NCBI RefSeq assembly: GCF_039594555.1
Contig: NZ_JBCNNF010000051.1
Location: forward strand, 1-24,072
DNA: 24,072 nt
Direction of reading: 5' to 3'
Source: Inquilinus sp039594555
Lineage (GTDB): Bacteria; Pseudomonadota; Alphaproteobacteria; DSM-16000; Inquilinaceae
Shown here: positions 16,232 through 23,667 of the stretch, in pieces
Layout: every line of letters starts with the position of its first letter
Position numbering within the stretch: position 1 is the first letter of the stretch
Notes under the pieces: generated by a model
What the model was told of the DNA's origin: nothing
What the model saw: the letters and a program-made list of their open reading frames with translations, nothing else
Databases searched by the model: none
Made by a program: the position numbers and the translations under genes

Positions 16232-17101
16232 CTACCATGATGTCGATTTGGATATAGAAAATCTCTCTGCTTCAACTTTTTCGTTCAACGCTTTCAATTC
16301 GCTGATAAGTCCAGAATGAAGATCATCCACTGGATCATATTCAAGGACTTTTAAGTTCCGGTTCTCTCTTAGAGAAGCCTTTCGATCTTCGCCGAAGCCG
16401 GCGCTCGTTAAAAAATAGTGAGGAACTTGAGTAGGAAAGCCAAAATTCTGATTCTCCAGAAGCAGATTAATATCTGGGTCTGAGTGTCCTGATCCTATAA
16501 ATAGAAAGGTATGGGTCAGCAACGACGCATCAAACGCCTGATAAAATGAAGAATGCTTTATTCTGGCTGCTGAATAGTCTCTCTGAGTAAATATCAAATT
16601 TTCTGGAGAGTTCAGGCTTCCATGTATTTTTATTATATATCTTCCGTTACCTCTTAAATATTCAGATACATCGCTATCATGATAATTTTTTATTATATAA
16701 GATCCTCTATGGATGCTATTTACATATCGTTCGTATATATCATCGAAATTCAATGAAAAAACGATTCTTCCATCCAGGTTCAATATTTCCGCATGAATAT
16801 CGGCTGGTGAGAATTTAGGAGTCGAGAATGTCCTTCTTAAATATCCGACCCAACCTTCGTCATAGCGCTTCTTGAGCCACTCGCAGGCATGTAGATAATC
16901 GCCAGATTGAATCGCTTCATCAATCAAATCTAGAGAGGCCTTGTTCGGGCAATCCTCTTTCGCTTTGATGAGAAACATTCTCCATGTAGGTGGGCGAGTG
17001 TCATTTTCTCCGACCGAATGCCGTGAGACGCCACTTCCAATAACGACTACCGCGCGCCGACGCGCGAGATCGTTGACTAATCCCTCTGGCCACTCAATCA
17101 T
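16232..17101 (-). CDS. SIR2-domain protein, probable NADase effector
   Basis: This 289-residue protein has a SIR2-like Rossmann domain over nearly its whole length. Visible motifs are GSGVSR (residues 22-27, NAD-binding glycine loop), SLNFDD (116-121) with N118 and D120 in the position of the sirtuin NxD motif, IKIHGSL with the probable catalytic H160, FTQRDYS (171-177), and FIGSGHSDPDINLLL (201-215), the second nucleotide-binding segment. There is no zinc-binding cysteine cluster, so it is not a classical protein deacylase. It fits the stand-alone SIR2_2 type that, in defence systems, degrades NAD+ to stop phage growth. The ATG start at 17101 overlaps the upstream ParA-like gene by 8 bp. The gene is strongly AT-rich. 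The effector role is inferred from family and context. Confidence 0.85.
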   Translation of the reverse strand: MIEWPEGLVNDLARRRAVVVIGSGVSRHSVGENDTRPPTWRMFLIKAKEDCPNKASLDLIDEAIQSGDYLHACEWLKKRYDEGWVGYLRRTFSTPKFSPADIHAEILNLDGRIVFSLNFDDIYERYVNSIHRGSYIIKNYHDSDVSEYLRGNGRYIIKIHGSLNSPENLIFTQRDYSAARIKHSSFYQAFDASLLTHTFLFIGSGHSDPDINLLLENQNFGFPTQVPHYFLTSAGFGEDRKASLRENRNLKVLEYDPVDDLHSGLISELKALNEKVEAERFSISKSTSW

Positions 17102-18074
17102 GGGTAGTCCGCCTCAGTAAGCTGAGGGCCACCTTCTCAAAAATTGACTTTGAATCTTTTACTTTTGAGAAATGGGCGCCGACCACACCGTCGCCAGCAT
17201 TGAGTTCAAATATGGGAGCATTGTTGCTTTGGGACATGGGGACAAGACTGAAGAGGTTCGGTACTGTCCCGATCTCATATTCATTGCTCGCTAGGCTTTC
17301 CGAGAGCTTATTCTTGTCGATAATGCCATCAATCTGTTTTCTAATCTTTTCATAGGCCTGGACAGCTCTCTTCTGTCCATTATTGTCTTTCTTAGCAAGA
17401 TATTGCTGAGTGACATAGCCGATGAAATCGGGTTTGCTATATCTAAGATCTGGGATTTTTCCTTTTGCTTTTACATTGCTAATTCCATTCTGCCAATCAT
17501 TCCACCATCCATTTATCCACTCAGCAATATTTTCAAAGGCTTTTAATGAAAAAATATCAAGTGAAACTGGACTAACAAAGTAATCTGAGCTAAGCATTAT
17601 AGATCTATTTATCGCTCCTAATGATGGACTAACGTCAAAAAATACGAAGTCATAGTCAACGAGTCGACTTAGAAGATCGGAGAACACCAAGTTTGTCCGA
17701 ATTCCTCTTACTTCTCCAGCTCTCGCATCTCCCCAATCTCTCGCGAGTAGATCTTCCGTGAGCGCTAACGATGGGTCGCCTGGAATAACATCGACCTTGA
17801 ATCGTTTGGAACGCCGGGTTGTAATTTCCCTTGAATATCCTTCTCCAGTGGATAGTGGTTCGATAACTTTATATATAGTAAATGAATCTTCATTATCGTA
17901 GATTTCGTCAAGAATGTTGTTATCAAACAGATATTGTGTGGAGTTGCATTGAGGATCGGCATCTACAACGCAAATGCTTTTATTGCAATAAATACTAATA
18001 TAAGCTGCTACATTGCATAAAAGTGTTGTTTTCCCGACGCCACCCTTATTGTTGAAGAATGCGATTGACTTCAC
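17094..18074 (-). CDS. ParA/MinD-family ATPase paired with the SIR2 gene
   Basis: This 326-residue P-loop ATPase of the ParA/Soj (AAA_31) type has the deviant Walker A KGGVGKTT at residues 10-17 with both the signature lysine K10 and K15. The Walker A'/switch segment is VVDADPQCNST (36-46) and Walker B is VFFDVSPSLG (144-153). It should therefore form ATP-dependent sandwich dimers. It lacks the N-terminal helix-turn-helix of type Ia ParA, and no parB or centromere-like array is nearby. The C-terminal part (about 220-326) is not a pattern I can name; the end, NAPIFELNAGDGVVGAHFSKVK, is ParA-like. The start is a GTG at 18074 with AAAGGA six bases upstream. It is the first gene of a two-gene unit with the SIR2 gene. 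A sensing or regulatory role for the effector is inferred. Confidence 0.85.
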   Translation of the reverse strand: MKSIAFFNNKGGVGKTTLLCNVAAYISIYCNKSICVVDADPQCNSTQYLFDNNILDEIYDNEDSFTIYKVIEPLSTGEGYSREITTRRSKRFKVDVIPGDPSLALTEDLLARDWGDARAGEVRGIRTNLVFSDLLSRLVDYDFVFFDVSPSLGAINRSIMLSSDYFVSPVSLDIFSLKAFENIAEWINGWWNDWQNGISNVKAKGKIPDLRYSKPDFIGYVTQQYLAKKDNNGQKRAVQAYEKIRKQIDGIIDKNKLSESLASNEYEIGTVPNLFSLVPMSQSNNAPIFELNAGDGVVGAHFSKVKDSKSIFEKVALSLLRRTTHD

Positions 18075-18116
18075 GATATTCCTTTCTGGCTATAGCGGGC
18101 ATTCCAAATTGAGTCT

Positions 18117-18166
18117 TCCGCCACTACCCAATGGCGGATGGCGTTGAAGGCCTGACGCCACCGCCA
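18117..18166 (-). promoter_or_regulatory. Nested, mutually exclusive hairpins in the ParA-like gene leader
   Basis: On the minus strand, TGGCGGTGGCGT (18166-18155) can pair with ACGCCATCCGCCA (18144-18132), with one bulge and a 10-base loop. The TCCGCCA part of that second segment (18138-18132) can instead pair with TGGCGGA (18123-18117). The two folds exclude each other. The structure lies 43-92 bp upstream of the GTG start, downstream of glgX. It could be a leader control element, an operator or the glgX 3' terminator. Confidence 0.5.
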
Positions 18167-18203
18167 AATGGTCACCAGATACTCATATAGGCCAACTTTT
18201 AAC

Positions 18204-18240
18204 GCTTAGGAACTAAGCTATCGAGAGGAACGCTAGTCAA
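18204..18240 (-). promoter_or_regulatory. Candidate promoter with overlapping operator-like dyad
   Basis: On the minus strand TTGACT (18240-18235) is a good -35 hexamer. Seventeen bases on lies a weak -10, CTTAGT. Over it sits a perfect dyad, GCTTAG-N3-CTAAGC (18218-18204). A dyad centred on the -10 region is a common repressor arrangement, but the -10 match is poor, so this is a suggestion only. Confidence 0.3.
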
Positions 18241-18258
18241 CCTGAAGGCAAGTACGCT

Positions 18259-20394
18259 TCACACCCCCGTCTGCGCCGACAGCAGCACCAGCGCCCGGCC
18301 CTGCAGGTCGAAGGTCTCGCCCGCCGGCAGCCGTCCCTTCGGCGGCGCCTCCGGGTCCGCCGTGTCGACCAGGGCGGTCCAGAAGGCGCCGTCCGGCACC
18401 TCCGGCAGCAGGAAGGGCACCGGCTCGTGGTGGGCGTTCAGCAGCAGCATGAGCGTTGCCTCTGAGCCGCGGCGGCGGATGCCGGTGGGCTGGGCGCGGC
18501 CGTCGATCAGCATGCCCAGGCAGCGGGTCTGCCCGTTGGTCCAGTCGCCATTCTCCATCTCCTTGCCGTCCGGGCGCAGCCAGGCCACGTCCTTGACGTC
18601 CAGCTCCTCATTGTAGACGCCGGTCAGGAAGCGGCTGCGGCGCAGCACCGGGAAGCGCTGGCGCAGCGCGATCAGCCGGCGCACGAACGGGGCCAGGGCG
18701 CGGCCGTCGGCGTCGATCGCCTCCCAATCCACCCAGCCGATCTCGTTGTCCTGGCAATAGGCGTTGTTGTTGCCCTTCTGGGTGCGGCCGAACTCGTCGC
18801 CGCCCAGCAGCATCGGCGTGCCCTGGGACAGCAGCAGCGTCGCCAGCAGGTTGCGCTTCTGCCGCTCGCGCAGGGCGCGGATCGCCGGGTCGTCGGTCGG
18901 GCCCTCGGCGCCGCAGTTCCAGGACAGGTTGTCGGAATGGCCGTCCTTGTTGTCCTCGCCATTCGCCTCGTTGTGCCGGTCGTTGTAGGAGACCAGGTCG
19001 TTCAGGGTGAAGCCGTCATGGGCGGTGATGAAGTTGACGCTGGACCAGGGCCGGCGGCCGCGGCGGTTGAACAGGTCGCCCGAGGCGGCGAGGCGGGAGG
19101 CCAGGTCGGCCACCTTGCCCTCGTCGCCCTTCCAGAAGGCGCGCACGGTGTTGCGGAAGCGGTCGTTCCACTCCGCCCAGCCCGGCGGGAAGCCGCCGAC
19201 CTGGTAGCCGCCGGGGCCGAGGTCCCAGGGCTCGGCGATCAGCTTGACGCCGGACAGCACCGGGTCCTGCCGGCAGCTGTCGAGGAAGCCGCCGCCCTCG
19301 TCGAAGCCGTAGGGCTCGCGGCCGAGGATGGTGGCGAGGTCGAAGCGGAAGCCGTCCACCCCCATCTCGGTGACCCAGTAGCGCAGGCTGTCGGTCACCA
19401 TCTGCAGCACCCGCTGGTGGCTGAGATTCAGCGTATTCCCGGTGCCGGTGTCGTTGATGTAGTAGCGCTTCTCGTCCGGCATCAGCCGGTAGTAGGAGGC
19501 GTTGTCGATGCCCTTGAAGGAGAGGGTGGGGCCGCGCTCATTGCCCTCGGCGGTGTGGTTGTAGACGACGTCGAGGATGACCTCGAGCCCGGCATCGTGC
19601 AGCCGCGCCACCATCTCCTTGAACTCGGTGGTCTCGCCGGTGGCGGAATAGCGCGGATGCGGGGCGAAGAAGCCGATGGTGTTGTAGCCCCAGAAATTGC
19701 TCAGCCCCCGCTCCAGCAGGTGGCGGTCCTGGACGAAGGCGTGCACCGGCATCAGCTCGACCGTGGTGACGCCGAGGTCGCGCAGGTGCCGCACCACCTC
19801 CGGCCGGCCGAGCCCGGCGAAGGTGCCGCGCTGGCCCCTGGGCACGGCCGGGTGGCGCATGGTGTAGCCGCGGACATGCAGCTCGTAGACGATGGTCCGG
19901 TCCCAGGCGACCGATGGCGGGCGCGACCGGCCCCAGGTGAAGGCGGGGTCCACCACCCGGCATTTCGGCACGAAGGGGGCGCTGTCGCGGGTGTCGAAGG
20001 ACAGGTCCTCCTCCGCCGCGCCGATGGTGTAGCCGAACAGCGCATCGTCCCAGGTCAGGTCGCCGACCAGCCGCTTGGCATAGGGGTCCTGCAGCAGCTT
20101 GTGCGGGTTGAAGCGGTGGCCCGCCGCCGGCTCGTAGGGGCCGTGCACGCGATAGCCGTAGACCGTGCCGGGGCGGGCATCGGGCAGGTAGCCGTGCCAG
20201 ACCTCGTCGGTGTATTCCGGCAGCTCGACCCGGGCGGTCTCGCGCTTGCCCTCCGTGTCGAACAGGCACAGCTCGACCTTGGTGGCATTGGCCGAGAACA
20301 GGGCGAAGTTGACGCCCAGCCCGTCCCAGGTGGCGCCGAGCGGAAAGGGCTGCCCCTCCAGCACCCGGACGGCCGGTTGCGCGCGACGTGTCAT
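18259..20394 (-). CDS. glgX: Glycogen debranching enzyme GlgX
   Basis: This 711-residue GH13 isoamylase-type debranching enzyme trims alpha-1,6 branches of glycogen and supplies linear malto-oligosaccharides. An N-terminal CBM48-like domain (GLGVNFALFSANATKVELCLFD, about 25-46) precedes the (beta/alpha)8 catalytic domain. GH13 motifs are DVVYNHTAEG (275-284), DGFRFDLA with nucleophile D352, LIAEPWDLGPGGYQVG with acid/base E388, and FITAHDGFTLNDLVSY with D460. The frame is open to 20436, but the ATG at 20394 (MTRRAQPAVRVLEG) has AAGGGA just upstream. It is last in the treZ-treY-unknown-glgX order; its substrate products feed TreY. A 239-bp gap with a palindromic repeat separates it from the upstream gene. 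Confidence 0.95.
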   Translation of the reverse strand: MTRRAQPAVRVLEGQPFPLGATWDGLGVNFALFSANATKVELCLFDTEGKRETARVELPEYTDEVWHGYLPDARPGTVYGYRVHGPYEPAAGHRFNPHKLLQDPYAKRLVGDLTWDDALFGYTIGAAEEDLSFDTRDSAPFVPKCRVVDPAFTWGRSRPPSVAWDRTIVYELHVRGYTMRHPAVPRGQRGTFAGLGRPEVVRHLRDLGVTTVELMPVHAFVQDRHLLERGLSNFWGYNTIGFFAPHPRYSATGETTEFKEMVARLHDAGLEVILDVVYNHTAEGNERGPTLSFKGIDNASYYRLMPDEKRYYINDTGTGNTLNLSHQRVLQMVTDSLRYWVTEMGVDGFRFDLATILGREPYGFDEGGGFLDSCRQDPVLSGVKLIAEPWDLGPGGYQVGGFPPGWAEWNDRFRNTVRAFWKGDEGKVADLASRLAASGDLFNRRGRRPWSSVNFITAHDGFTLNDLVSYNDRHNEANGEDNKDGHSDNLSWNCGAEGPTDDPAIRALRERQKRNLLATLLLSQGTPMLLGGDEFGRTQKGNNNAYCQDNEIGWVDWEAIDADGRALAPFVRRLIALRQRFPVLRRSRFLTGVYNEELDVKDVAWLRPDGKEMENGDWTNGQTRCLGMLIDGRAQPTGIRRRGSEATLMLLLNAHHEPVPFLLPEVPDGAFWTALVDTADPEAPPKGRLPAGETFDLQGRALVLLSAQTGV

Positions 20395-20451
20395 CTGGTT
20401 CCCTTCAGACTCGCGAAGTCCCTTGCAGCACAGCATAGGGCATCGGCCGAA

Positions 20452-20571
20452 ACCCCCTCACCCTCCCGCCGCCTTCGGCGTCGGGCCCCTCCCTCTCCCC
20501 GAGGAGAGGGAATGTTCACCTCTCCCCTGGGGAGAGGTCGAAATCGCGTCAGCGATTTCGGGTGAGGGGGT
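20452..20571. repeat. Composite palindromic repeat upstream of glgX
   Basis: The outer 12-bp arms accccctcaccc (20452-20463) and gggtgagggggt (20560-20571) are perfect inverted repeats. Inside are three further palindromes: ccctctcc...ggagaggg near 20490-20510, cctctcccctggggagagg at 20519-20537, and cgaaatcgc-gtca-gcgatttcg at 20539-20560. This 'cctcaccc...ctctcccc' composite is a familiar type of dispersed intergenic repeat in proteobacteria. It occupies half of the 239-bp gap between the 177-residue gene and glgX. Confidence 0.8.
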
Positions 20572-20633
20572 GGCTCCGGCCCATCCCCGTTGTCACGTAC
20601 CGATCGATCTGTTCCCGGAAGCTCCGGCCACCC

Positions 20634-21167
20634 TCACAGCGCCTCGCGCCAGCGGGCCCGCCACAGCCGGTAATCCGCCCCGTATTCGCTCGCCGGGCTG
20701 GTCTCGTTGCCGAAGCGGTCGCGGAAGGGGTTGAGCACCCGGTGGCCGCGCCAGTCGAACACGTCGACGGCCGCCGTGGGTCCCAACGCCTCGGCCAGCG
20801 CATCGTTCCGCAGGCCGCGCAGCAGGGCGAAGGCGTCGACGGCGCGGAGGCCGAGCCATTCGTCGACATCGACCGGCCGCAGGCACAGGCGGCGCCGCTT
20901 GCGCCAATGGCCCAGCACGTCCCAGACCACCGCGGCCGGCTCCTCGTCCTCCTGCGGCGGGCGGGCGACGACGCGCAGGTCGACCCGCTCGGCGAAGCAG
21001 CCGGTCAGCTCCACCCGGTCGCCGCGCGCGGCCGCGACCGACAGGCCGAGGCGCTCGAAATGCTCGCGCTGCGGCTCGTCGGCGCCCGGGCCGCGGGGCA
21101 GGGGCAGGCCGGGCAGGGCGGGTGTTGCCTCGGGATTCGAGATCACCCGTAACACTCTATTGACCAT
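20634..21167 (-). CDS. Unknown protein in the trehalose operon, 177 residues
   Basis: I cannot assign a family. The product is a soluble protein of 177 residues with a charged middle (WDVLGHWRKRRRLCLRPVDVDEWLGL, about 94-119) and a C-terminal NPFRDRFGNETSPASEYGADYRLWRARWREAL tail rich in aromatics and Arg. There is no signal peptide or membrane helix. The frame is open to 21263, but the ATG at 21167 has a perfect GGAGG at 21177-21173 with a 5-base spacer. The start lies inside the end of treY, an 11-bp overlap, so it is translationally coupled to TreY. Position between treY and glgX suggests an accessory role in trehalose/glycogen metabolism, which is inference. Confidence 0.7.
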   Translation of the reverse strand: MVNRVLRVISNPEATPALPGLPLPRGPGADEPQREHFERLGLSVAAARGDRVELTGCFAERVDLRVVARPPQEDEEPAAVVWDVLGHWRKRRRLCLRPVDVDEWLGLRAVDAFALLRGLRNDALAEALGPTAAVDVFDWRGHRVLNPFRDRFGNETSPASEYGADYRLWRARWREAL

Positions 21168-23667
21168 CTGGACCTCCGAGATGATGCAGGAACACCGGCA
21201 GCCGGCCGAAAACGGGGCCGAGATCGGCCCGGCTGCCCCCATTCCCCCGCTCACCACCCCCATTCCCGGGCCTGTCCGGCAGCGGCACCGCGGTGCCGTC
21301 GAAGCCGGTCAGGCCCAAAGCTCCGTTCAGCTTGCCCGCGACCAGGCGCGGCACGGCCACCACCAGGTGCCGGCCGTCCAGCGACCGGCGCCAGGCCACG
21401 ACATGCGCCGCCGCCGGCCCCTCGGCCTCGACAGCAGTGTAATCGCCGCGGGCGAACAGCTCCGGGTCGTCGCGGCGCAGGCGCAGCAGCCGCGCCGCCA
21501 GCCAGTGCTTGACCCGCGCATCCGGCCAGGACTCCGCCAGCGCGGCGGGATCCGCCTCGGCGACCGTGTCGAGCTGGCGGGACAGCCGGTCCCAGTCGAC
21601 CGGGCGGCGGTTGTCCGGGTCGACCAGCGACAGGTCCCATTCCTCGGTGCCCTGGTACAGGTCGGGTATGCCGGGCAGGGTCATCTGCGCCGCCAGCTGG
21701 GCCAGGCCGTTGACCGCGCCGATGCGGGCGACGCGCTCGGCGAAGGGCGCGGCCGCGGCCACGAACGGGCCGGCCGGGTCCAGCGCGGCGCGGATGAAGC
21801 GCTCCAGCCCGGCCTCATAGGCCTCGTCCGGCGCGGTCCAGCTCGTCTCGTCCTTGCCCTCGCGCGCCGCCTTCAGCAGATAGGCCGCGATCCGGTCGGC
21901 CGTGTCCGCATCCGGGCCGCCAGCGGGCCAGAGTCCGATCACGGTCTGGTAGAAGAGGTATTCGTGCCGCCGGCTCGGCACCGGCCGGTCGTTGCTGCCG
22001 CCGCGATGCGGCGCCAGCAGGGCCGACCATTGGCCGATGGCGGCCTGCCACTCCGGCGCCAGCTCGCTCAGCGCCGCCAGCCGGGCGCGGACATCGGCGC
22101 CGCGCTTGTGGTCATGGGTCGAGAGGGCGGAGAGGGCGTCCGGCGTCTCCCGGCGCCGCCGGGCGAAGAAGGCGTGGAAGTCCCCGGGCACCAGGCCGAA
22201 GCGCTCGGGCCAGCCGCCGACCTCGTTCAGCGAGACCAGCGGCACATGGCGGTAGAACGCCGTGTCCTCCACCGCCTTGGCCGCGACCGCGCCGGTCAGC
22301 TGCTGGAAGCGGCGCAGGATCCCGGCGGCCTCGTCGCCCGGGATGCGGCCGGCGGCGAGCGCCGCCACGAAGTCGAGCGCCGGGCCCGGCAGGGCGTCGC
22401 GGGCCTTGCCGATCGCGGCGTCCAGGCCGAAGGTCGCGCCGCCCGGATAGCCGCGATAGCTGGGCAGATGCTCGATCACCGCGGCCAGGGCCTCGCGGAT
22501 CGCGGCGCGGGTCAGGTCGCGCTCCTGCCAGCCGGCATAGGCCAGGCGGTCGACGGCATCGACCAGCGCCTCGAACGGCGCGGCCAGGCTGCCCTCGATC
22601 ACGGCGCGGCGGCATCGGCGGACGGTGTCGGCCATGCTGTCCCGGTCGCCGGTGAAGCGGGCATAGGCGGCGCGGATCGGGGCGACCGCGGCCGGGTCGA
22701 CCTGCAGCGCATGGATCGCATTGGCGACCTCATAACCGCTGGTGCCCTCGACGGGCCAATCGGTGGGCAGGTCCTCGCCCTCCGCCAGGATCTTCTCGAC
22801 CCAGATGGCGAAGGGCGCGCCGGCGGGGCGGACGGCGTCGACCGCCTGGCGCAGCCGGGCCAGGTAGCCGGCCGGGTCGGCCAGCCCGTCGACATGGTCG
22901 ATGCGCAGCCCCTGGATGTGGCCGGCGGCGACCGCGGCGAGGATGCGGCCATGGGTGGCGTCGAACACCGCCGGGTCCTCGACCCGCACCCCGACCAGCC
23001 CGTCGATGTCGAAGAAGCGGCGGTAGTTGATCTCGGCCGAGGCGATGCGCCAATGCGCCAGCCGGTAGTGCTGCCGCTCCAGCACGGCGTGCAGCGCGTC
23101 CGGCCCGGGGCTGTCGCCGGCCGCCTCCGCCGTGCCGGGGGCGACGGGCAGGGTGTGGCCGGGGATCTCGATGGCGGGCTGGCCGGTCTTCGGGTTACGG
23201 GTCAGGCGGATGTCGCCGTCGCGCAGCGCCTCGCCGTAGCGCTTGCCCAGGATCGGCAGCAGCACCCGGCCGGGATGGGCCGGCGCCTCCCAATCGATGT
23301 CGAACACGGCGGCATGCGCGCTGGCGCGGCCATGTTCCAGCACGTCGCGCCACCACGGGTTGGCCAGGGTGGCCGCCATGTGGTTCGGCACGATGTCGAG
23401 GATCAGCCCCAGCCCCTGGTCCCGCAGCGCTTCGGTGAAGCGGGCGAAGCCCTCCTCGCCGCCGCGCTCCGGGTCGATCCGGGTCGGGTCGACCACGTCA
23501 TAGCCATGGGCCGAGCCGGGGACGGCGGCCAGCAGCGGCGAGGCATAGACATGGCTGATGCCGAGCCGGGCGAGATAGGGCAGGGCGGCGCGGGCGTCGT
23601 CCAGCGTGAAGCCGGCATGGATCTGCAGCCGGGCGGTGGCGCGGGGCGGGTGGACGATCGCCGTCAC
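21157..23667 (-). CDS. treY: Malto-oligosyltrehalose synthase TreY
   Basis: This 836-residue GH13 enzyme rearranges the reducing-end alpha-1,4 bond of maltodextrins to an alpha,alpha-1,1 bond, giving maltooligosyl trehalose. Motifs are LARLGISHVYASPLLAAVPGSAHGYDV (33-59), DIVPNHMA (91-98), GLRIDHVDGL with nucleophile D257, IWVEKIL with acid/base E291, and the family-specific STHDHKRGADVRARL downstream. The start is a GTG at 23667 overlapping the treZ stop as GTGA; the first residues are MTAIVHPPRATARLQ, normal for TreY. The upstream continuation of the frame is treZ sequence in another frame. It is the second gene of the treZY pair. Confidence 0.95.
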   Translation of the reverse strand: MTAIVHPPRATARLQIHAGFTLDDARAALPYLARLGISHVYASPLLAAVPGSAHGYDVVDPTRIDPERGGEEGFARFTEALRDQGLGLILDIVPNHMAATLANPWWRDVLEHGRASAHAAVFDIDWEAPAHPGRVLLPILGKRYGEALRDGDIRLTRNPKTGQPAIEIPGHTLPVAPGTAEAAGDSPGPDALHAVLERQHYRLAHWRIASAEINYRRFFDIDGLVGVRVEDPAVFDATHGRILAAVAAGHIQGLRIDHVDGLADPAGYLARLRQAVDAVRPAGAPFAIWVEKILAEGEDLPTDWPVEGTSGYEVANAIHALQVDPAAVAPIRAAYARFTGDRDSMADTVRRCRRAVIEGSLAAPFEALVDAVDRLAYAGWQERDLTRAAIREALAAVIEHLPSYRGYPGGATFGLDAAIGKARDALPGPALDFVAALAAGRIPGDEAAGILRRFQQLTGAVAAKAVEDTAFYRHVPLVSLNEVGGWPERFGLVPGDFHAFFARRRRETPDALSALSTHDHKRGADVRARLAALSELAPEWQAAIGQWSALLAPHRGGSNDRPVPSRRHEYLFYQTVIGLWPAGGPDADTADRIAAYLLKAAREGKDETSWTAPDEAYEAGLERFIRAALDPAGPFVAAAAPFAERVARIGAVNGLAQLAAQMTLPGIPDLYQGTEEWDLSLVDPDNRRPVDWDRLSRQLDTVAEADPAALAESWPDARVKHWLAARLLRLRRDDPELFARGDYTAVEAEGPAAAHVVAWRRSLDGRHLVVAVPRLVAGKLNGALGLTGFDGTAVPLPDRPGNGGGERGNGGSRADLGPVFGRLPVFLHHLGGPDGQ

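Larger units (their letters stand above)
16190..18250. other. AT-rich genomic island carrying a ParA-SIR2 module
   Basis: Composition drops sharply here. For example, 16621-16680 has 16 G/C of 60 bases, while 18301-18360 just outside has 47 of 60. Codon use shifts to A/T-ending codons in both enclosed genes, unlike every other gene in the window. The edges are abrupt, near 16190 and 18250. I see no transposase, integrase, tRNA or obvious flanking direct repeat, so the mode of entry is unknown. Boundaries are estimated by eye. Confidence 0.85.

Noticed and set aside
16171..16275. Extended N terminus of the 195-residue protein running into the SIR2 gene
   Set aside because: The ATG at 16170 has a good Shine-Dalgarno, and the extension has the composition of the island, not of the gene.
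16232..17101. SIR2 gene as a CobB-type protein deacetylase
   Set aside because: The four-cysteine zinc site of CobB sirtuins is absent, and the motif spacing fits the SIR2-like NADase group better.
17094..18074. ParA gene as evidence of a plasmid or chromosomal partition locus
   Set aside because: No parB, parS-like repeats or origin features are nearby; the coupled partner is a SIR2-domain gene.
18937..20565. 542-codon open frame on the plus strand
   Set aside because: It is antisense to glgX, Val/Ala/Gly/His-rich with no motif.
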